Positions 1 to 10,161 of a stretch of DNA of 64,000 nt are shown here, piece after piece. Source of the DNA: Prorocentrum cordatum (lineage: Eukaryota; Sar; Dinophyceae; Prorocentrales; Prorocentraceae); assembly GCA_963575745.1 (NCBI GenBank), contig CAUYUJ010015282.1, positions 455,651-519,650 of the forward strand. Reading direction: 5' to 3'. The first letter of the stretch is position 1, and every line of letters starts with the position of its first letter. Below the pieces are notes generated by a model. That model had not been told where the DNA came from, did no database searches, and saw only the letters and a list, made by a program, of their open reading frames with translations. The position numbers and the translations under genes are program-made.

Positions 1-840
1 GGAGGCGGCCGCGGGGCAGGCCGAGACGGTCGTGGTGCTGGCCGGCAGAGACTGTCCCGCGACCAGCTGATCAAGGTCACGCGCTGCAGCATCTGCAAGG
101 AGAAAGGGCACTGGCACCGCGAGTGCCCTGAGCGTGGCGGTCCTAAGGATAAGCGTGCTCAGGAGCAGGGACAGCGAGGAGGTGATCGACGCGCTGCTGC
201 CTACCTGTTCGACGGGGTCGTGGGCGGCGGCGGCAGCGAGTTCGTGGCCCCCTGCGCTCTGCTGGAGAAGAGCGAGCCGGAGGCCGACCAGTCCATGGTC
301 CTGCTCGCCACGACGCCCACCGAGGCGCTGGTGGATCCGGGGGCCGGAAGCGACCTGGTCGGTGTCGCGGCCCTCAATCGTGAGTCTCAGGCGCTCGCCG
401 AGGTGGGACTCCAGTATGTCGAGATCCCCGAGAGCATGCGACCGTCGAAGGCTGCTCACGGCGTGGGGGGAGCCGCTCGCGTCATCAACGTGGTGCTCTT
501 TCCTCTCTGCCTGGGCCAGGTCCTGGGAATCATCGAGACCACTGTTCTGGCGGACAATGTTCCGCACATTTTGAGCGTCAATCTTCTAGAATACCTCGGG
601 TCAGTTATCGACCTGCCTCGCAACACCTTGCAGCTAGAGCGCCTGGGCCGGAGTGTTCAGCTCACGCGCCTCGGGTCAGGACATCGGCTGGTCGAGATAG
701 TTTGCCAGTTGAAGGAGCCCGAGGCCCCTCAAGCAGCCTTGGACAAATATCCTTTTCTTCGGCCCAACTCGTTTCAGCGGGCCGCCGGACCGCCGCAGCA
801 GATGTCCGACACGGGAACGGTCTCTGTCTACATCATCCTC
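1..840 (+). CDS. Copia Gag C-terminus, CCHC zinc knuckle and aspartic protease (partial)
   Basis: Frame 1 is open from base 1, so the start lies upstream of the window. A canonical CX2CX4HX4C knuckle (CSICKEKGHWHREC) is at 85-126 and would bind the element RNA in the particle. After it comes a retropepsin-like domain. The active-site loop reads LVDPGAGSDLVG (328-363), with the catalytic Asp kept but Pro where Thr or Ser is usual. The second half of the fold ends with VPHILSVNLLEYLGSVID (559-612). The Pro may reduce activity or be a lineage variant. The protease would cut the polyprotein. Frame 1 stays open for another 2 kb, but past about 840 its translation is Arg/Gly/Ser-rich and looks non-coding, so the end given here is an estimate. 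Confidence 0.75.
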
Positions 841-1252
841 TTCTTCATCATCCTACGGTTGTTTATACGAGCGACCAGGGGACCAAGGGGCTCAAGAGGC
901 TCCAGAACTAGGACCAGGATCCAGAGCACCAGTCCGGGAACTCAGAGTACCAGGGAGCAGAAGATCAGGGGCCAGGTCGTCTTAGGGCAGGAGACCTCTG
1001 AGGAGCGGGAGGACATCTGCGAGCCACGAGCTCAGTCAGCCTCACTTAGGAGATCCCAGGGCCTCAGATCCGGCAGTCAAGCTAAGGTCAAGGGTACTTC
1101 GAGCACGAGAGTTTCGGGGAGCCGAGGGCCTCAGGTCGGGGTCACCATCGGCATCGACGTTATCATCAGCGTAAACCACCTCGGCTCAAGCTTAGCTAGC
1201 CTTTCAGCTTGGCTTTCACGTCCGTTTCTCGGAATCAGTTCCGATCCGAACG

Positions 1253-2857
1253 ATGCGGCTGCTCCAGGGGACCCTGGCGGCGACGCTGGTGCTTGCGGCT
1301 CTCGGCGGCAAGAACTCGAAGGGCAATCCCCCGAGGGCAGCAGATGCGACGCAGGCCTTCCTGAGGGCTCGCCAGGCGCGCATCAGAGGCGAGAGGGCTC
1401 CAGGAGAGCCGGACTCAGACGGGTACATTTGGGACGACCCAGCCGACCCGTCGGTGGCTGCAGCACAGGCGCAGCTGGAGGAAGCAGCAGCTCAAGCGGT
1501 CGCAGAGGCTGCTGCCGACCAACAAGCGCAGCCAGCCCCATCAGCAGGTGCGGCGTCTTCATCGAGTGGGAGTGCGCGGCCCCCGCTTCCTCGCGGGCCG
1601 CCGCCCGATCTCATGCAGGTGGACGGCGGGCGCTCAGCGGGCTATCAGACGGCAGGTGGCATTCCCGCGGCGCCTCAGCCAAAGCAGCCGCCAATGAAGC
1701 CGCCTCCCAGGATGATGGGCACCACGGCCGCTCCGGCAGGAACGCCCGGGGCCGTGGGCGGACCGCTCGATCCATCAGGTCAGACCTTCGCGCATTCGCA
1801 GGGGGTCTTCGGGTTTGGTCGTCCGGGGACGCTGTCCGGACCCGCTGCAGTCAAGCCTCCGCCGAAGCCGCCCCCTCCAGTGAAGCCTCCACCGGCTGTG
1901 GCGGGGATCGACTGCGACCACCCGGAGTCCGCCATCAGATACTATGGGAACCAGCACGGTTCTGGATCAAAATGCTCACTGTGCAACACTCGCTTGGTCT
2001 GGATTCCTCGCGGACAAGCTGGCCAGGGCGGGTCAGAGCCTCCGCAGTCCGCCGCAGAGGCGGCCCGCTCGGCGGCGGCGTCAGCTCGTCGCGCGGTCGA
2101 GATGCTCCAGAACGACCCAGGGTTCCGCGAAGGTGGAGCAGCGCTGTCGACGATCAACAGCATGGGCGCCCTACTGCAGAATCTCCACTGGCAGCTTCAC
2201 GAGATCCCGGACGGGATCCGAGCGTTCGGGCGGGTCCAGGCCGTGCTGGACCAGATGATCGAGACGGTCAACAATGCGCAGAGTGCGCCCACCCAGACGC
2301 AGGAGGGCCTTCAGCAGATCCATCAGATGCTGGTCTCCATCGCGAGGACGCTCTCGAGTTTCGAGGATTTCGGCGAGAAGCTCGACGCGATCGAGGACCG
2401 CATCCTCAACGCCGAGCAGGGCATCGGACAACTCGGATTCATGCTTCAGCAGATCGGCCAGGGCGTCGCAGCTCTACTTCAGCAACATGGCCTCCTGTCG
2501 ACGCCTGGTGGCGCGGTCCAGGAAGACCCCTGGGTGGGCGGTCAGGCTGGCCCCACAGGCGCCAGCGGCAGCGGCGGATCACCAGGCTCTGGAGGGCCCG
2601 GGGCACCTCACCAGAGCATCCAGGGAGGTGGACCACCGCCGTCTACTACGACGCCGCCCCTCGCCAACGGGGACTCCGAGATCGAGCTCTCCGACGTGGG
2701 CAGCGGGGGCCAGGACACGACGCCTACGACAACGCCCTCAGAGTCAGCCATGAGTCAGTCGCAGTGGTGGCCCCTTCCACCGATCCCGGAGCAGCCCGAG
2801 AGTCAGCTCGAGCAAGACTCCTGGGAGGTGATTGCCGATCCGGAGAACCTTCTTTGA
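1253..2857 (+). CDS. Copia central module with zinc-ribbon motif and helical region
   Basis: Frame 2 is open from 1196 (stop at 1193) to the TGA at 2855-2857; the first ATG is at 1253. The product starts with a short hydrophobic stretch (LLQGTLAATLVLAALGG), then Ala/Pro-rich linkers. A Cys/His cluster follows: CDHP at 1913 and CSLC at 1973-1984, about 20 residues apart, with the sequence NQHG between them. This resembles a zinc ribbon that I associate with dinoflagellate Copia polyproteins between protease and integrase. Residues about 275-415 look helical and may oligomerise. The C-terminus is Gly/Pro/Ser-rich and acidic. Frame 1 runs across the same bases but reads as a shadow. How this part joins its neighbours (frameshift, intron or mutation) is not visible. 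Confidence 0.6.
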   Translation: MRLLQGTLAATLVLAALGGKNSKGNPPRAADATQAFLRARQARIRGERAPGEPDSDGYIWDDPADPSVAAAQAQLEEAAAQAVAEAAADQQAQPAPSAGAASSSSGSARPPLPRGPPPDLMQVDGGRSAGYQTAGGIPAAPQPKQPPMKPPPRMMGTTAAPAGTPGAVGGPLDPSGQTFAHSQGVFGFGRPGTLSGPAAVKPPPKPPPPVKPPPAVAGIDCDHPESAIRYYGNQHGSGSKCSLCNTRLVWIPRGQAGQGGSEPPQSAAEAARSAAASARRAVEMLQNDPGFREGGAALSTINSMGALLQNLHWQLHEIPDGIRAFGRVQAVLDQMIETVNNAQSAPTQTQEGLQQIHQMLVSIARTLSSFEDFGEKLDAIEDRILNAEQGIGQLGFMLQQIGQGVAALLQQHGLLSTPGGAVQEDPWVGGQAGPTGASGSGGSPGSGGPGAPHQSIQGGGPPPSTTTPPLANGDSEIELSDVGSGGQDTTPTTTPSESAMSQSQWWPLPPIPEQPESQLEQDSWEVIADPENLL

Positions 2858-3096
2858 GGAAAGAAGGATCTTCCAGCCTAGGCCTGTCTCTCTGTTTTAT
2901 GCAGTGCAGCTGTGCCGTGCCAGCATCTGCACCCCCCGTCAACGAGGGGGCGCCAAGAAGTAAGACCTCTGACGGCGCTGCTGCTGCTGCTCCTCTTCCT
3001 TTCCTCTCCGCCTCTCCTCCCTTGGGTTCTCCCCCGGGTCTCCCTCCTCCCTGCCATCCATCACATCGGAATCCATCGTCCCGGGGTGAGGAAGTT

Positions 3097-6000
3097 ATGC
3101 CTGAGGCCTTTTGGTTCGACGGGGACCGATTCAATGATGACCATGAGGTGTCATGCAGCCGTCGGGTTCGTGGGGCCCTGGAGGACCGAGCGCGTGAGAG
3201 TTTGGGGGAGTCGTTTCAAGCCGATGCCAGGCCCACTATCCGTGGGCGGTCCAAGACGGCATTCATGGAGGTCTTCTCGCCTCCGAGGATGGCCCCTGAC
3301 GTGGCCAAGTTTGGGGCCCCGGTGGCTCCGGAGTCCAGTTGGGACCTTAAGACAGGGTGGGACGCCTCGAAGCCCTCGGAAGTGAGACGTCTCTGGCGAC
3401 AGATAGAGGCGGAAGAGCCCGAGACTATCTGGCTATGTCCAGAATGTCGGGCTTTCTCAGCGATCAATCGTCTCAATCGGCACAAGGTCGATCCAGCGGT
3501 CTGGAGGCGTACGATCGAGGCCGGCCTTCGCGATCTAGCTCTATGCATGGAGATCGCGCTCTACCAGCATAATAAGGGACGCTTCTTTGTCTTCGAGCAC
3601 CCACTGTATGCCTCCTCATGGGGAACCCGGGCCGTGAGGCTCATCAGCGGACTAGAGGGGGTCCGCCGTCTCAGGGTCGACATGTGCTCGTTGGGTCTCA
3701 GCGTGGACAGCCGTGGACTAAACAAGAAACCAACCGGCCTTCTATCCAATCACCCGCAAGTGCTCCACGACCTGGACGGTCATCTGTGCACTGGCGGCCA
3801 CTCCCATGCACTACTGGAAGGGAGCCACGTTACGACCAAGGCCGGCCGATATCCCAGGCCGCTGGTGCGAAAGGTCGCCCGAGCGGTGGCTGAGCACTGG
3901 AGTGGGGCCTCTCGCAGTAAAACTCCTACCTGGGCGGAGCTGGCGGAAGGCAACTTTCCCGAAGATGCGGGAGAAGGCGAGGAAGCCGAGTCGGAAGGGA
4001 GTGACGAAGATGAGCCTGAGACCAGGCCTGCCCCCAAGATCTCTGGTCCTGTCCAGGAGGTCGAGCCATCCGAAGAAGAGAAGCGTTTGGCCTACAAGAT
4101 ACATGTGAACATGGGCCACCCCGAAAATAGGAAATTCCTCAGGGTTCTGCGCGCCGGGGGGGTCAAGAGACACGTGCTGGCCTGGATCCGGGACCATTTC
4201 AAGTGCTCCGAGTGCGCCGAAAGGGCCCGCAGTGGTGTTCACAGGCGCGTGGCTTTGCCCCGAACGTTTCGCTTCAATCACATCGTTGGCATAGACTTGT
4301 TTCATGTCGAGTTTCAAGGAACCACGCTGTCATTTATGAACGTGGTTGACCACGGCTCGAACTTGCAGGTGTGTGCCAGAGTCGCCGATGCCCGAGCAGC
4401 GACGGTCTGGCGAGTCTTCGTTCATTGCTGGATTCGGCCTTTTGGAGCCCCTCACTTTCTTCTGTCTGACGGCGGATCAGAATTCGCCGCGCGTTTTGCC
4501 CGGGGGACCGAACAGTGGGGGATCCTTCATCACGTGTGCGACGCCGACTCACCATGGCAGAATGGTCGCGTGGAACGCCATGGAGGGTGGGTGAAAGAGC
4601 GGCTGAAAGCCGAGATCGAGTCCGGGTCCAACCTCCCAGCCACGCTGGATGAGCTCGACGAGCTGGTGTCAGAACTTGTGGCGCACAAAAATCGGTTCTG
4701 GCATCGAGGGGGATTCAGCCCCCTCCAACTCGTCTTTGGCGAGAATCCTCGCCTTCCCCACGATCTCCTGTCAGACGACAGCCGGGGTCTCCCAGGGTGG
4801 CAGGACGTTTCCAGGCCTTTCTCTGAGCAAGACGAAGCTGGCGCGGAGTTCGCCCGCTCGCAGAAGGTTCGAGACGCTGCCAGGCGCCTGGCCATTGAAG
4901 TCACGGCCCGGGACCAGATCAGCCGGGCGACCAAGGCCAGAACCCCCGTGCCCAGAGCGTTTACCCCCGGTCAGTGGGTCTTCGTGTGGAGACATATGTC
5001 CCGTATTTCCTCGCGGGCTGATGCTCTGGGCAGGCGCCGAGACGGCTGGACCGGTCCCGGGGTCGTTGTTCTGCATGAGGCTGGGACGGTCTGGGTCGCC
5101 GTCCGCGCCCGACTCTGGAAATGTTCTCCAGAGCAAGTGAGGTTGGCCAGCTCCGACGAGGAGTACGGTCTCCAGCTGGCCCAAGACCCCCGTTGGCAAG
5201 AGCTGCTGCAGCAAGCCAGGACCCGCAGGGTCTCGGCCGTCGACGTGCAGCGTGAGGGAGCCCCGCCAGACGAGGCCTGGGATCAACCCCTGGGTAGGCA
5301 GCCCGACACGGGTCCGAGGATTTCCGGGGGTCCCCTGGTTCCTGGGGACGAGGAGGCCCCGACTCCCCCAGCCCCGTCTCCTGGGACCGCGTCAGGGCCC
5401 GCGGGGCCCGGGACCCTCTCTCGGCGTGCTCTTCGTGCCGAATCCGAGGCTGGCGGATCCTCGAGGGCTGGATCGGACGTGGCGCAAGCAGGCAGTGTTC
5501 GGCCCCGTCTCCCATCCATTCCCGAGAGTGGTCCCACGGTCGAGGGGAGCACTCGGCCGTCTCGAGGCAGCTCCGAGGTCGACGGGGGCGACAGGGATCC
5601 TGACCCCTCTGAGTTTCCCGACCCTTCTGCTACCCCTGCTCCTCCGTCCCCTGCTGCTGTCCCTTTTCCGTCTGCTTCCCCTGTCTCCCCCTCCGGCTCT
5701 CCCCCTCCTTCTTCCCTTCCACCGGCCGAGGAAGGTTCGTCCTCCCGAGGCCGGAGGGTCTTGCGGCAGCCGGAGGATCTCCCCTGGTGCATCCGCGCCA
5801 AGGCCGAGGCCGGCCGGGCAGCCAGCAGCCCGCCGGACGTCAAGAGGGCTCGCCTCGACTCGGCGCCGCCCGAGTCGGCGGGGCCGGATCCTTCCTCCCC
5901 TTCAGTCCCAGGAGGTGTTGTTGATCCCCCCGCTCCTCCTCACCTCGCTCCTCCTCATCCTCCTCCCAGGGCCAACCCAGGTGCCGGAGAGTTGGAGGGG

Positions 6001-6243
6001 CGACCAGGTCCGTCGTCCAGCTTCGAGCCGTCCCGGACCGTGGCCGAAAGAGTTCAGGACATCGAGGACCGACGAGCGATCCGAGGTCACGTTCGCCATC
6101 CCGAGGCGAGCTCGGAGAGTTTTGGGTCGTCCCGGAGAGCGGGGGTGTTCGAGTCGTCCCGACGGAGCAGCCAGAGTGGACGGGAGCTGTGGAGTCTGAC
6201 GGAGGCACTTTCGCCGCGAGCCGAGGGGGCGAAGTGTCCCTGA
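3097..6243 (+). CDS. Copia pre-integrase domain and integrase
   Basis: Frame 1; the first ATG of this block is 3097, but the frame is open further upstream, so the start is uncertain. The N-terminal part contains LCPECRAFS (about 3430) and GRFFVFEHP (about 3577), a conserved block whose function I do not know. The integrase zinc domain is HHCC: His at 4102 and 4117, Cys at 4204 and 4213. The catalytic triad is complete: Asp 4294-4296, Asp 4468-4470, Glu 4573-4575, giving D-58-D-35-E spacing. A C-terminal DNA-binding-like segment (PGQWVFVWR, then WTGPGVVVL) runs from about 4966 to 5150. The last third is Pro/Ser/acidic-rich and probably disordered. It would insert element cDNA into the genome. 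It overlaps the RT frame by 55 bases. Confidence 0.85.
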   Translation: MPEAFWFDGDRFNDDHEVSCSRRVRGALEDRARESLGESFQADARPTIRGRSKTAFMEVFSPPRMAPDVAKFGAPVAPESSWDLKTGWDASKPSEVRRLWRQIEAEEPETIWLCPECRAFSAINRLNRHKVDPAVWRRTIEAGLRDLALCMEIALYQHNKGRFFVFEHPLYASSWGTRAVRLISGLEGVRRLRVDMCSLGLSVDSRGLNKKPTGLLSNHPQVLHDLDGHLCTGGHSHALLEGSHVTTKAGRYPRPLVRKVARAVAEHWSGASRSKTPTWAELAEGNFPEDAGEGEEAESEGSDEDEPETRPAPKISGPVQEVEPSEEEKRLAYKIHVNMGHPENRKFLRVLRAGGVKRHVLAWIRDHFKCSECAERARSGVHRRVALPRTFRFNHIVGIDLFHVEFQGTTLSFMNVVDHGSNLQVCARVADARAATVWRVFVHCWIRPFGAPHFLLSDGGSEFAARFARGTEQWGILHHVCDADSPWQNGRVERHGGWVKERLKAEIESGSNLPATLDELDELVSELVAHKNRFWHRGGFSPLQLVFGENPRLPHDLLSDDSRGLPGWQDVSRPFSEQDEAGAEFARSQKVRDAARRLAIEVTARDQISRATKARTPVPRAFTPGQWVFVWRHMSRISSRADALGRRRDGWTGPGVVVLHEAGTVWVAVRARLWKCSPEQVRLASSDEEYGLQLAQDPRWQELLQQARTRRVSAVDVQREGAPPDEAWDQPLGRQPDTGPRISGGPLVPGDEEAPTPPAPSPGTASGPAGPGTLSRRALRAESEAGGSSRAGSDVAQAGSVRPRLPSIPESGPTVEGSTRPSRGSSEVDGGDRDPDPSEFPDPSATPAPPSPAAVPFPSASPVSPSGSPPPSSLPPAEEGSSSRGRRVLRQPEDLPWCIRAKAEAGRAASSPPDVKRARLDSAPPESAGPDPSSPSVPGGVVDPPAPPHLAPPHPPPRANPGAGELEGRPGPSSSFEPSRTVAERVQDIEDRRAIRGHVRHPEASSESFGSSRRAGVFESSRRSSQSGRELWSLTEALSPRAEGAKCP

Positions 6244-8144
6244 ACCGTCTGTCCCCAGCCGAAAGGGCCAAGTTCGTTGCTGCCGACAACAAAGAATGGG
6301 AGGCCATGAAAGCCACGGGGGCCGTGGAAATCATACCTCCTAAGCGAGCTAGGATCATTCGCCAGCAGCACGGGGATCGTATCATCTCGAGCCGGATGGT
6401 CCGTCGGTGGAAACCCCGTGAGGGGACGTTTGCGGAATCGGACGCTAAGTCCCGGTGGTGCGTTCACGGTCATAAAGACCCTGACTCTGGAGCCCTCGAG
6501 GTCTATGCCCCGACCCCACAGACCTTCTCCATTATGATGTTCATGCAAGTAGCCATGAACCTTAGTCTGTTGTGTGACGTGGCCGATGTCAAGAATGCGT
6601 TTTGTCAATCCGATAGAATGCAGAGAGCCAAGGGAGAAATATATGTCGAACCGTGTGATGGGGTCGAGCTGGAGAGAGGTTCCCTAATTAGGCTGCTTGT
6701 CAACGTCTACGGTTTAGACGACGCCCCCATGGCCTGGAGACGGACCGTGGTTAGGTACCTTGAGTCCCACGGCTTCGTTCGCTCCCTCCTCGAGCCGTGC
6801 TGGTGGACGCGCTACGACTCCCGGGGCCGGTTGCTCAATGCGATGTTGCTAGAGGTTGACGATTTTCTCATCGGGAGCTCCAGTCCTGAGTCCAGGCAGT
6901 GGCTTCGAGGGGTCCTGGAGGCCAGGTTCAAGTTTGGCAAGTACCGGGACCTCCAGGCCAGCGCTGTCGATTTCGCTGGAAGGCGTATCACGGTCTCCCA
7001 GGACCGGGCTGTAATCGACCAGGAGAAATACATCTTGGAGGAAGTCCGAGCGCTGCCGATGGCAAAGGGGCGTCTTTCACGGAAAGACACTCCTTTAGAA
7101 CCTCATGAGTTTCGAGCCCTCCGATCTTTAGTATGCAAGTTCAACTGGGTAGGCCGCGAGGCCCGCCCAGAAGCCGCGGGAGTGGCAAGTATTCTTGCGA
7201 GCAAGTTGAAGCAGGCTACCACTGGAGATGTTATTATAGCCAACAAGTTGGCCCGTCACCTTCGAGCATCGGCCTCTCGAGGCCTGACTATTTGGAAGCT
7301 GAACCCGGACCGAATGTCCTTCATCTCCTTCTCCGACGCTGGTGGCATCGGGTCTACCGAGGGGTTGTTAGACGATCGGGGCCTTCCTGTTGATCCGACT
7401 CAAGGGGCCTGGATGGTCCTAGCGGCCGACTGTTCAGTACTTGAGAACAAAGCTGTGAAGGCTTCAATTCTGGGCTGGCGTTCTTCCAAGCTCAGGCGCA
7501 AAGTTCCCTCCACTTTAGCGGGAGAGACCCAGGCCCTCTCAGCGGCTGTAGCAGAAGTGGAATTTCTGCAAATATTATATCGCGACGTCATGTTTCACGA
7601 CGTCGACACCCCAGATTGTTATCGAGCTTCAGGGCCATTCACTACTGTCCTGAGGAGGGATTGCTCACTCGGCTCCCGCGAGAGACAGGTACATGTTGTG
7701 GATGCCAAATCCATCTACGACACTATGCAGAAGGAGGGGGTGGCCTGTGCCCGAGATCGTCGCACTGCGATCGATTTGGCGATTATATGTCAGTCTCTCG
7801 AGCGGGCTCGTGGGCACGTGAGATGGATACCTCGCGGCCGTATGCCAGTGGACGCCTTGACTAAAGAAGATGTTACGAAATGTAACGCGGCGTTGTTTGA
7901 TCTCATGTCTCACGGACGTTTAATCCTAGTTGACGAGGATGCCGAGGTTGCACGACGTCGAGAGACTCCAAGTCTCAAGAGCAGAAGTCAGACCGCCTCC
8001 CGGGACGAGCTCTCCCGGAACAACTTCCTGACCTGGTTCGAGTTTCGGGATCCTGGTGGTGGTGGTGGTGGTGGTGGTCCTCCTCCTCTCTCTCCTTCTC
8101 TCCCCATCCCACATTCTTCCCCGTCGTTTCCGCATTTCCAGTAA
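6189..8144 (+). CDS. Copia reverse transcriptase and RNase H
   Basis: Frame 3, one base back from the integrase frame, so a -1 frameshift in the 6189-6243 overlap would join them; 6189 itself is a GTG, not an ATG. RT landmarks in order: EVYAPTPQTFS, then DVADVKNAF with the first catalytic Asp, YGLDDAPMAWRR, and the VDDF box at 6855-6866, the Copia counterpart of YVDD, with both Asp kept. RNase H follows with SFSDAGG, GETQALS and VVDAKSIYD (Asp, Glu, Asp). The C-terminus degenerates into Gly from a GGT microsatellite (8053-8077) and then Ser/Pro. All catalytic residues that I can place are intact, so this half may be recent. Product: copying of element RNA into cDNA. Confidence 0.9.
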   Translation: MESDGGTFAASRGGEVSLNRLSPAERAKFVAADNKEWEAMKATGAVEIIPPKRARIIRQQHGDRIISSRMVRRWKPREGTFAESDAKSRWCVHGHKDPDSGALEVYAPTPQTFSIMMFMQVAMNLSLLCDVADVKNAFCQSDRMQRAKGEIYVEPCDGVELERGSLIRLLVNVYGLDDAPMAWRRTVVRYLESHGFVRSLLEPCWWTRYDSRGRLLNAMLLEVDDFLIGSSSPESRQWLRGVLEARFKFGKYRDLQASAVDFAGRRITVSQDRAVIDQEKYILEEVRALPMAKGRLSRKDTPLEPHEFRALRSLVCKFNWVGREARPEAAGVASILASKLKQATTGDVIIANKLARHLRASASRGLTIWKLNPDRMSFISFSDAGGIGSTEGLLDDRGLPVDPTQGAWMVLAADCSVLENKAVKASILGWRSSKLRRKVPSTLAGETQALSAAVAEVEFLQILYRDVMFHDVDTPDCYRASGPFTTVLRRDCSLGSRERQVHVVDAKSIYDTMQKEGVACARDRRTAIDLAIICQSLERARGHVRWIPRGRMPVDALTKEDVTKCNAALFDLMSHGRLILVDEDAEVARRRETPSLKSRSQTASRDELSRNNFLTWFEFRDPGGGGGGGGPPPLSPSLPIPHSSPSFPHFQ

Positions 8145-8370
8145 TGTACAGTAATCAATCTTTCTTCTCGTTTCTCCGTGACCGGAGTGAGGAGCCAGCT
8201 CTGCCGACAGAGCAGGGCAGTCTCCCCAGGTTTTGCCATTCAAGGGTGCTAAACCTAGGAGAAGTTGGACGAGTGTAACCGACTTCCAGATTTTGATCGA
8301 TAGGTTTAGCGTTTGTAGTTCATTCTTGCAGACCTGTAAGACAGGTCACTTCAGTTTCGTGTGACTGTTA

Positions 8371-8385
8371 CCGTTTTGGCTCAAG
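8371..8385 (+). other. Partial spliced-leader relic
   Basis: The 15 bases CCGTTTTGGCTCAAG match the 3' part of the dinoflagellate spliced leader (CCATTTTGGCTCAAG) with one mismatch. The fragment lies between the Copia 3' region and the first unit of the satellite array. It could be the scar of a reinserted trans-spliced RNA, truncated at its 5' end. At this length chance is not excluded. Confidence 0.45.
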
Positions 8386-8399
8386 GCCTAAAACATTCA

Positions 8400-9605
8400 T
8401 CCAATCCTTGCTGCCACAACTGGGGCCTTCGGTGGAGCTCCCCGTGGGGCCACGAAACGGTGGATTGGGTAGGTGGAACTGCCAAAATGGGTTTCTGGGG
8501 CGAATGCGCACGGTCCCACTGGGGTTTGGTGGAGCTCCCTATGGGGCCTCGAAAAGCTGTACTGGGTGGGTGAAAATGCCATATTGGGCTTCCGGGACGC
8601 ATGAGGCGGTCCCACTGGGAGTTTCGGTGGAGCTCCCCATGGGGCCACGAAGCGCTGTACTGGGTGGGTGAAAATGCAAAGATTGGTGTTTCGGGGCGCA
8701 TGCGGACGGTGGCAGTGGGGGCTTCGGTGGAGCTCCCTATGGGGCCACGAAACGTTGTATTGAGTGGGTGAAAATGCAAAGATGGGTGTGTGGGACGCAT
8801 GCGGGCGGTCCCATTTGGTGGCTTCCGTGGAGCTCCCTGTGGGGCCACGAAACGTTGTACCCGGTGGGTGACAATGCGAAATTGGGTTTCGGGGCGCATT
8901 CGGACGGTTGCATTGGGGCTTTCCGTGGAGCCCCTCGCGGGGCCACGAAGCGCTGTACTGGGTGGGTGAAAATGCAAAGATCGGTGTTTCGGGGCGAATG
9001 TGGGCGGGCCCACTGGGAGCTTCGGTGGGGCTCTCCATGGGGCCACGACAAGCTGTACTGGGCGGGTGAAAATGCCAAATTGGGCTTCTGGGGCGCATGC
9101 GGACGGTCCCACTGCTGGTGGCTTAGGTGGGGCTCCCCATGGGGCCACGAAAAGCTGTACTGGGTGGGTGAACATGCCAAGTTCGGTTTCTGGGACGGGC
9201 TTCGGTGGAGCTCCCTGTGGGGCCACGAAACGCTGTACTGGGGGATGAAAGTGCCAAATTGGGTTTCCGGGACGCATGCGGCCGGTCCCACTGGGAGCTT
9301 TGGTGGAGCTCCCTCTGGGGCCACGTAGCGCTGTACTGGGTGGGTGAAAATGCCAAGTTGGGCTTCCGGGGCGCATGCGGACGGTGGCACTGGGGGGCTT
9401 CGGTGGAGCTCCCTGTGGGGCCACGAAAGGTTGCATTGGGTGTGCGGGACGCATGCGGACGGTAGCACTGGGACCACTGGGACCTTCGGTGGGTCTCTGT
9501 ATCGGGCCACGAAACGCTGTACTGGGTGTGCGGGACGCATGCGGACGGTAGCACTGGGAGCTTTGGTGGGGCTCCCCATGGGGCCACGAAACGTGTGAGG
9601 GGTGT
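8400..9605 (+). repeat. Satellite array A of composite repeat (about 99-bp monomer)
   Basis: About 13 tandem units. The core GGGGCCACGAA recurs at 8446, 8543 (variant), 8641, 8741, 8841, 8939, 9039, 9141, 9219, 9317, 9417, about 9504 and 9580. Most steps are 97-102 bp; shorter steps (about 77-87) mark internal deletions. Each unit carries the palindromes GGAGCTCC and usually GCATGC. Long open frames on both strands come from the repeat itself and are not genes. The core is shared with arrays B and C, but the middle of the monomer differs. Confidence 0.9.
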
Positions 9606-10077
<472 letters not shown>

Positions 10078-10122
10078 GACCGTTATTTCAAAACGACGAC
10101 CCAACACCACAGGATGGTTGGG
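10078..10122 (+). repeat. Tail module of composite repeat (copy A)
   Basis: Contains GACCCAACACCACAGGATGG at 10098-10117, followed by TTGGGAAA. The same 20 bases recur at 57228-57247, with diverged versions at 20708, 57737 and (minus strand) about 24703. In every copy the module closes an array of GGGGCCACG monomers. Confidence 0.8.
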
Positions 10123-10127
10123 AAAAC

Positions 10128-10161
<34 letters not shown>

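Larger units (their letters stand above)
1..8370 (+). mobile_element. Ty1/Copia-like LTR retrotransposon, 5' end outside window
   Basis: The order zinc knuckle, protease, zinc-ribbon module, integrase, reverse transcriptase, RNase H is that of Ty1/Copia elements (integrase before RT). The coding content uses three frames: frame 1 (1 to about 840), frame 2 (1196-2857), frame 1 again (about 2900-6243) and frame 3 (6189-8144). Either several frameshifts have built up, or the element uses introns or recoding. No left LTR can be seen because the element runs off the window. Bases 8145-8370 are the 3' non-coding part and may include LTR sequence, but with one end only this cannot be shown. The right boundary is set where a spliced-leader fragment and a satellite array begin. 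Class confidence is high; boundary confidence is low. Confidence 0.9.

Noticed and set aside
840-2900. Frame-1 reading as one 2007-codon protein through this segment
   Set aside because: Its composition here is Arg/Gly/Ser-rich and motif-free, while frame 2 has a Cys/His module and helical sequence. Frame 1 is open mainly because of high GC.
8381-9454. Long minus-strand ORFs in array A
   Set aside because: They are made of tandem satellite units; the repeat motif is at DNA level and differs between arrays in all frames.
8400-9605. CRISPR array
   Set aside because: The units are similar throughout, without constant repeats and unique spacers, and the genome is eukaryotic.
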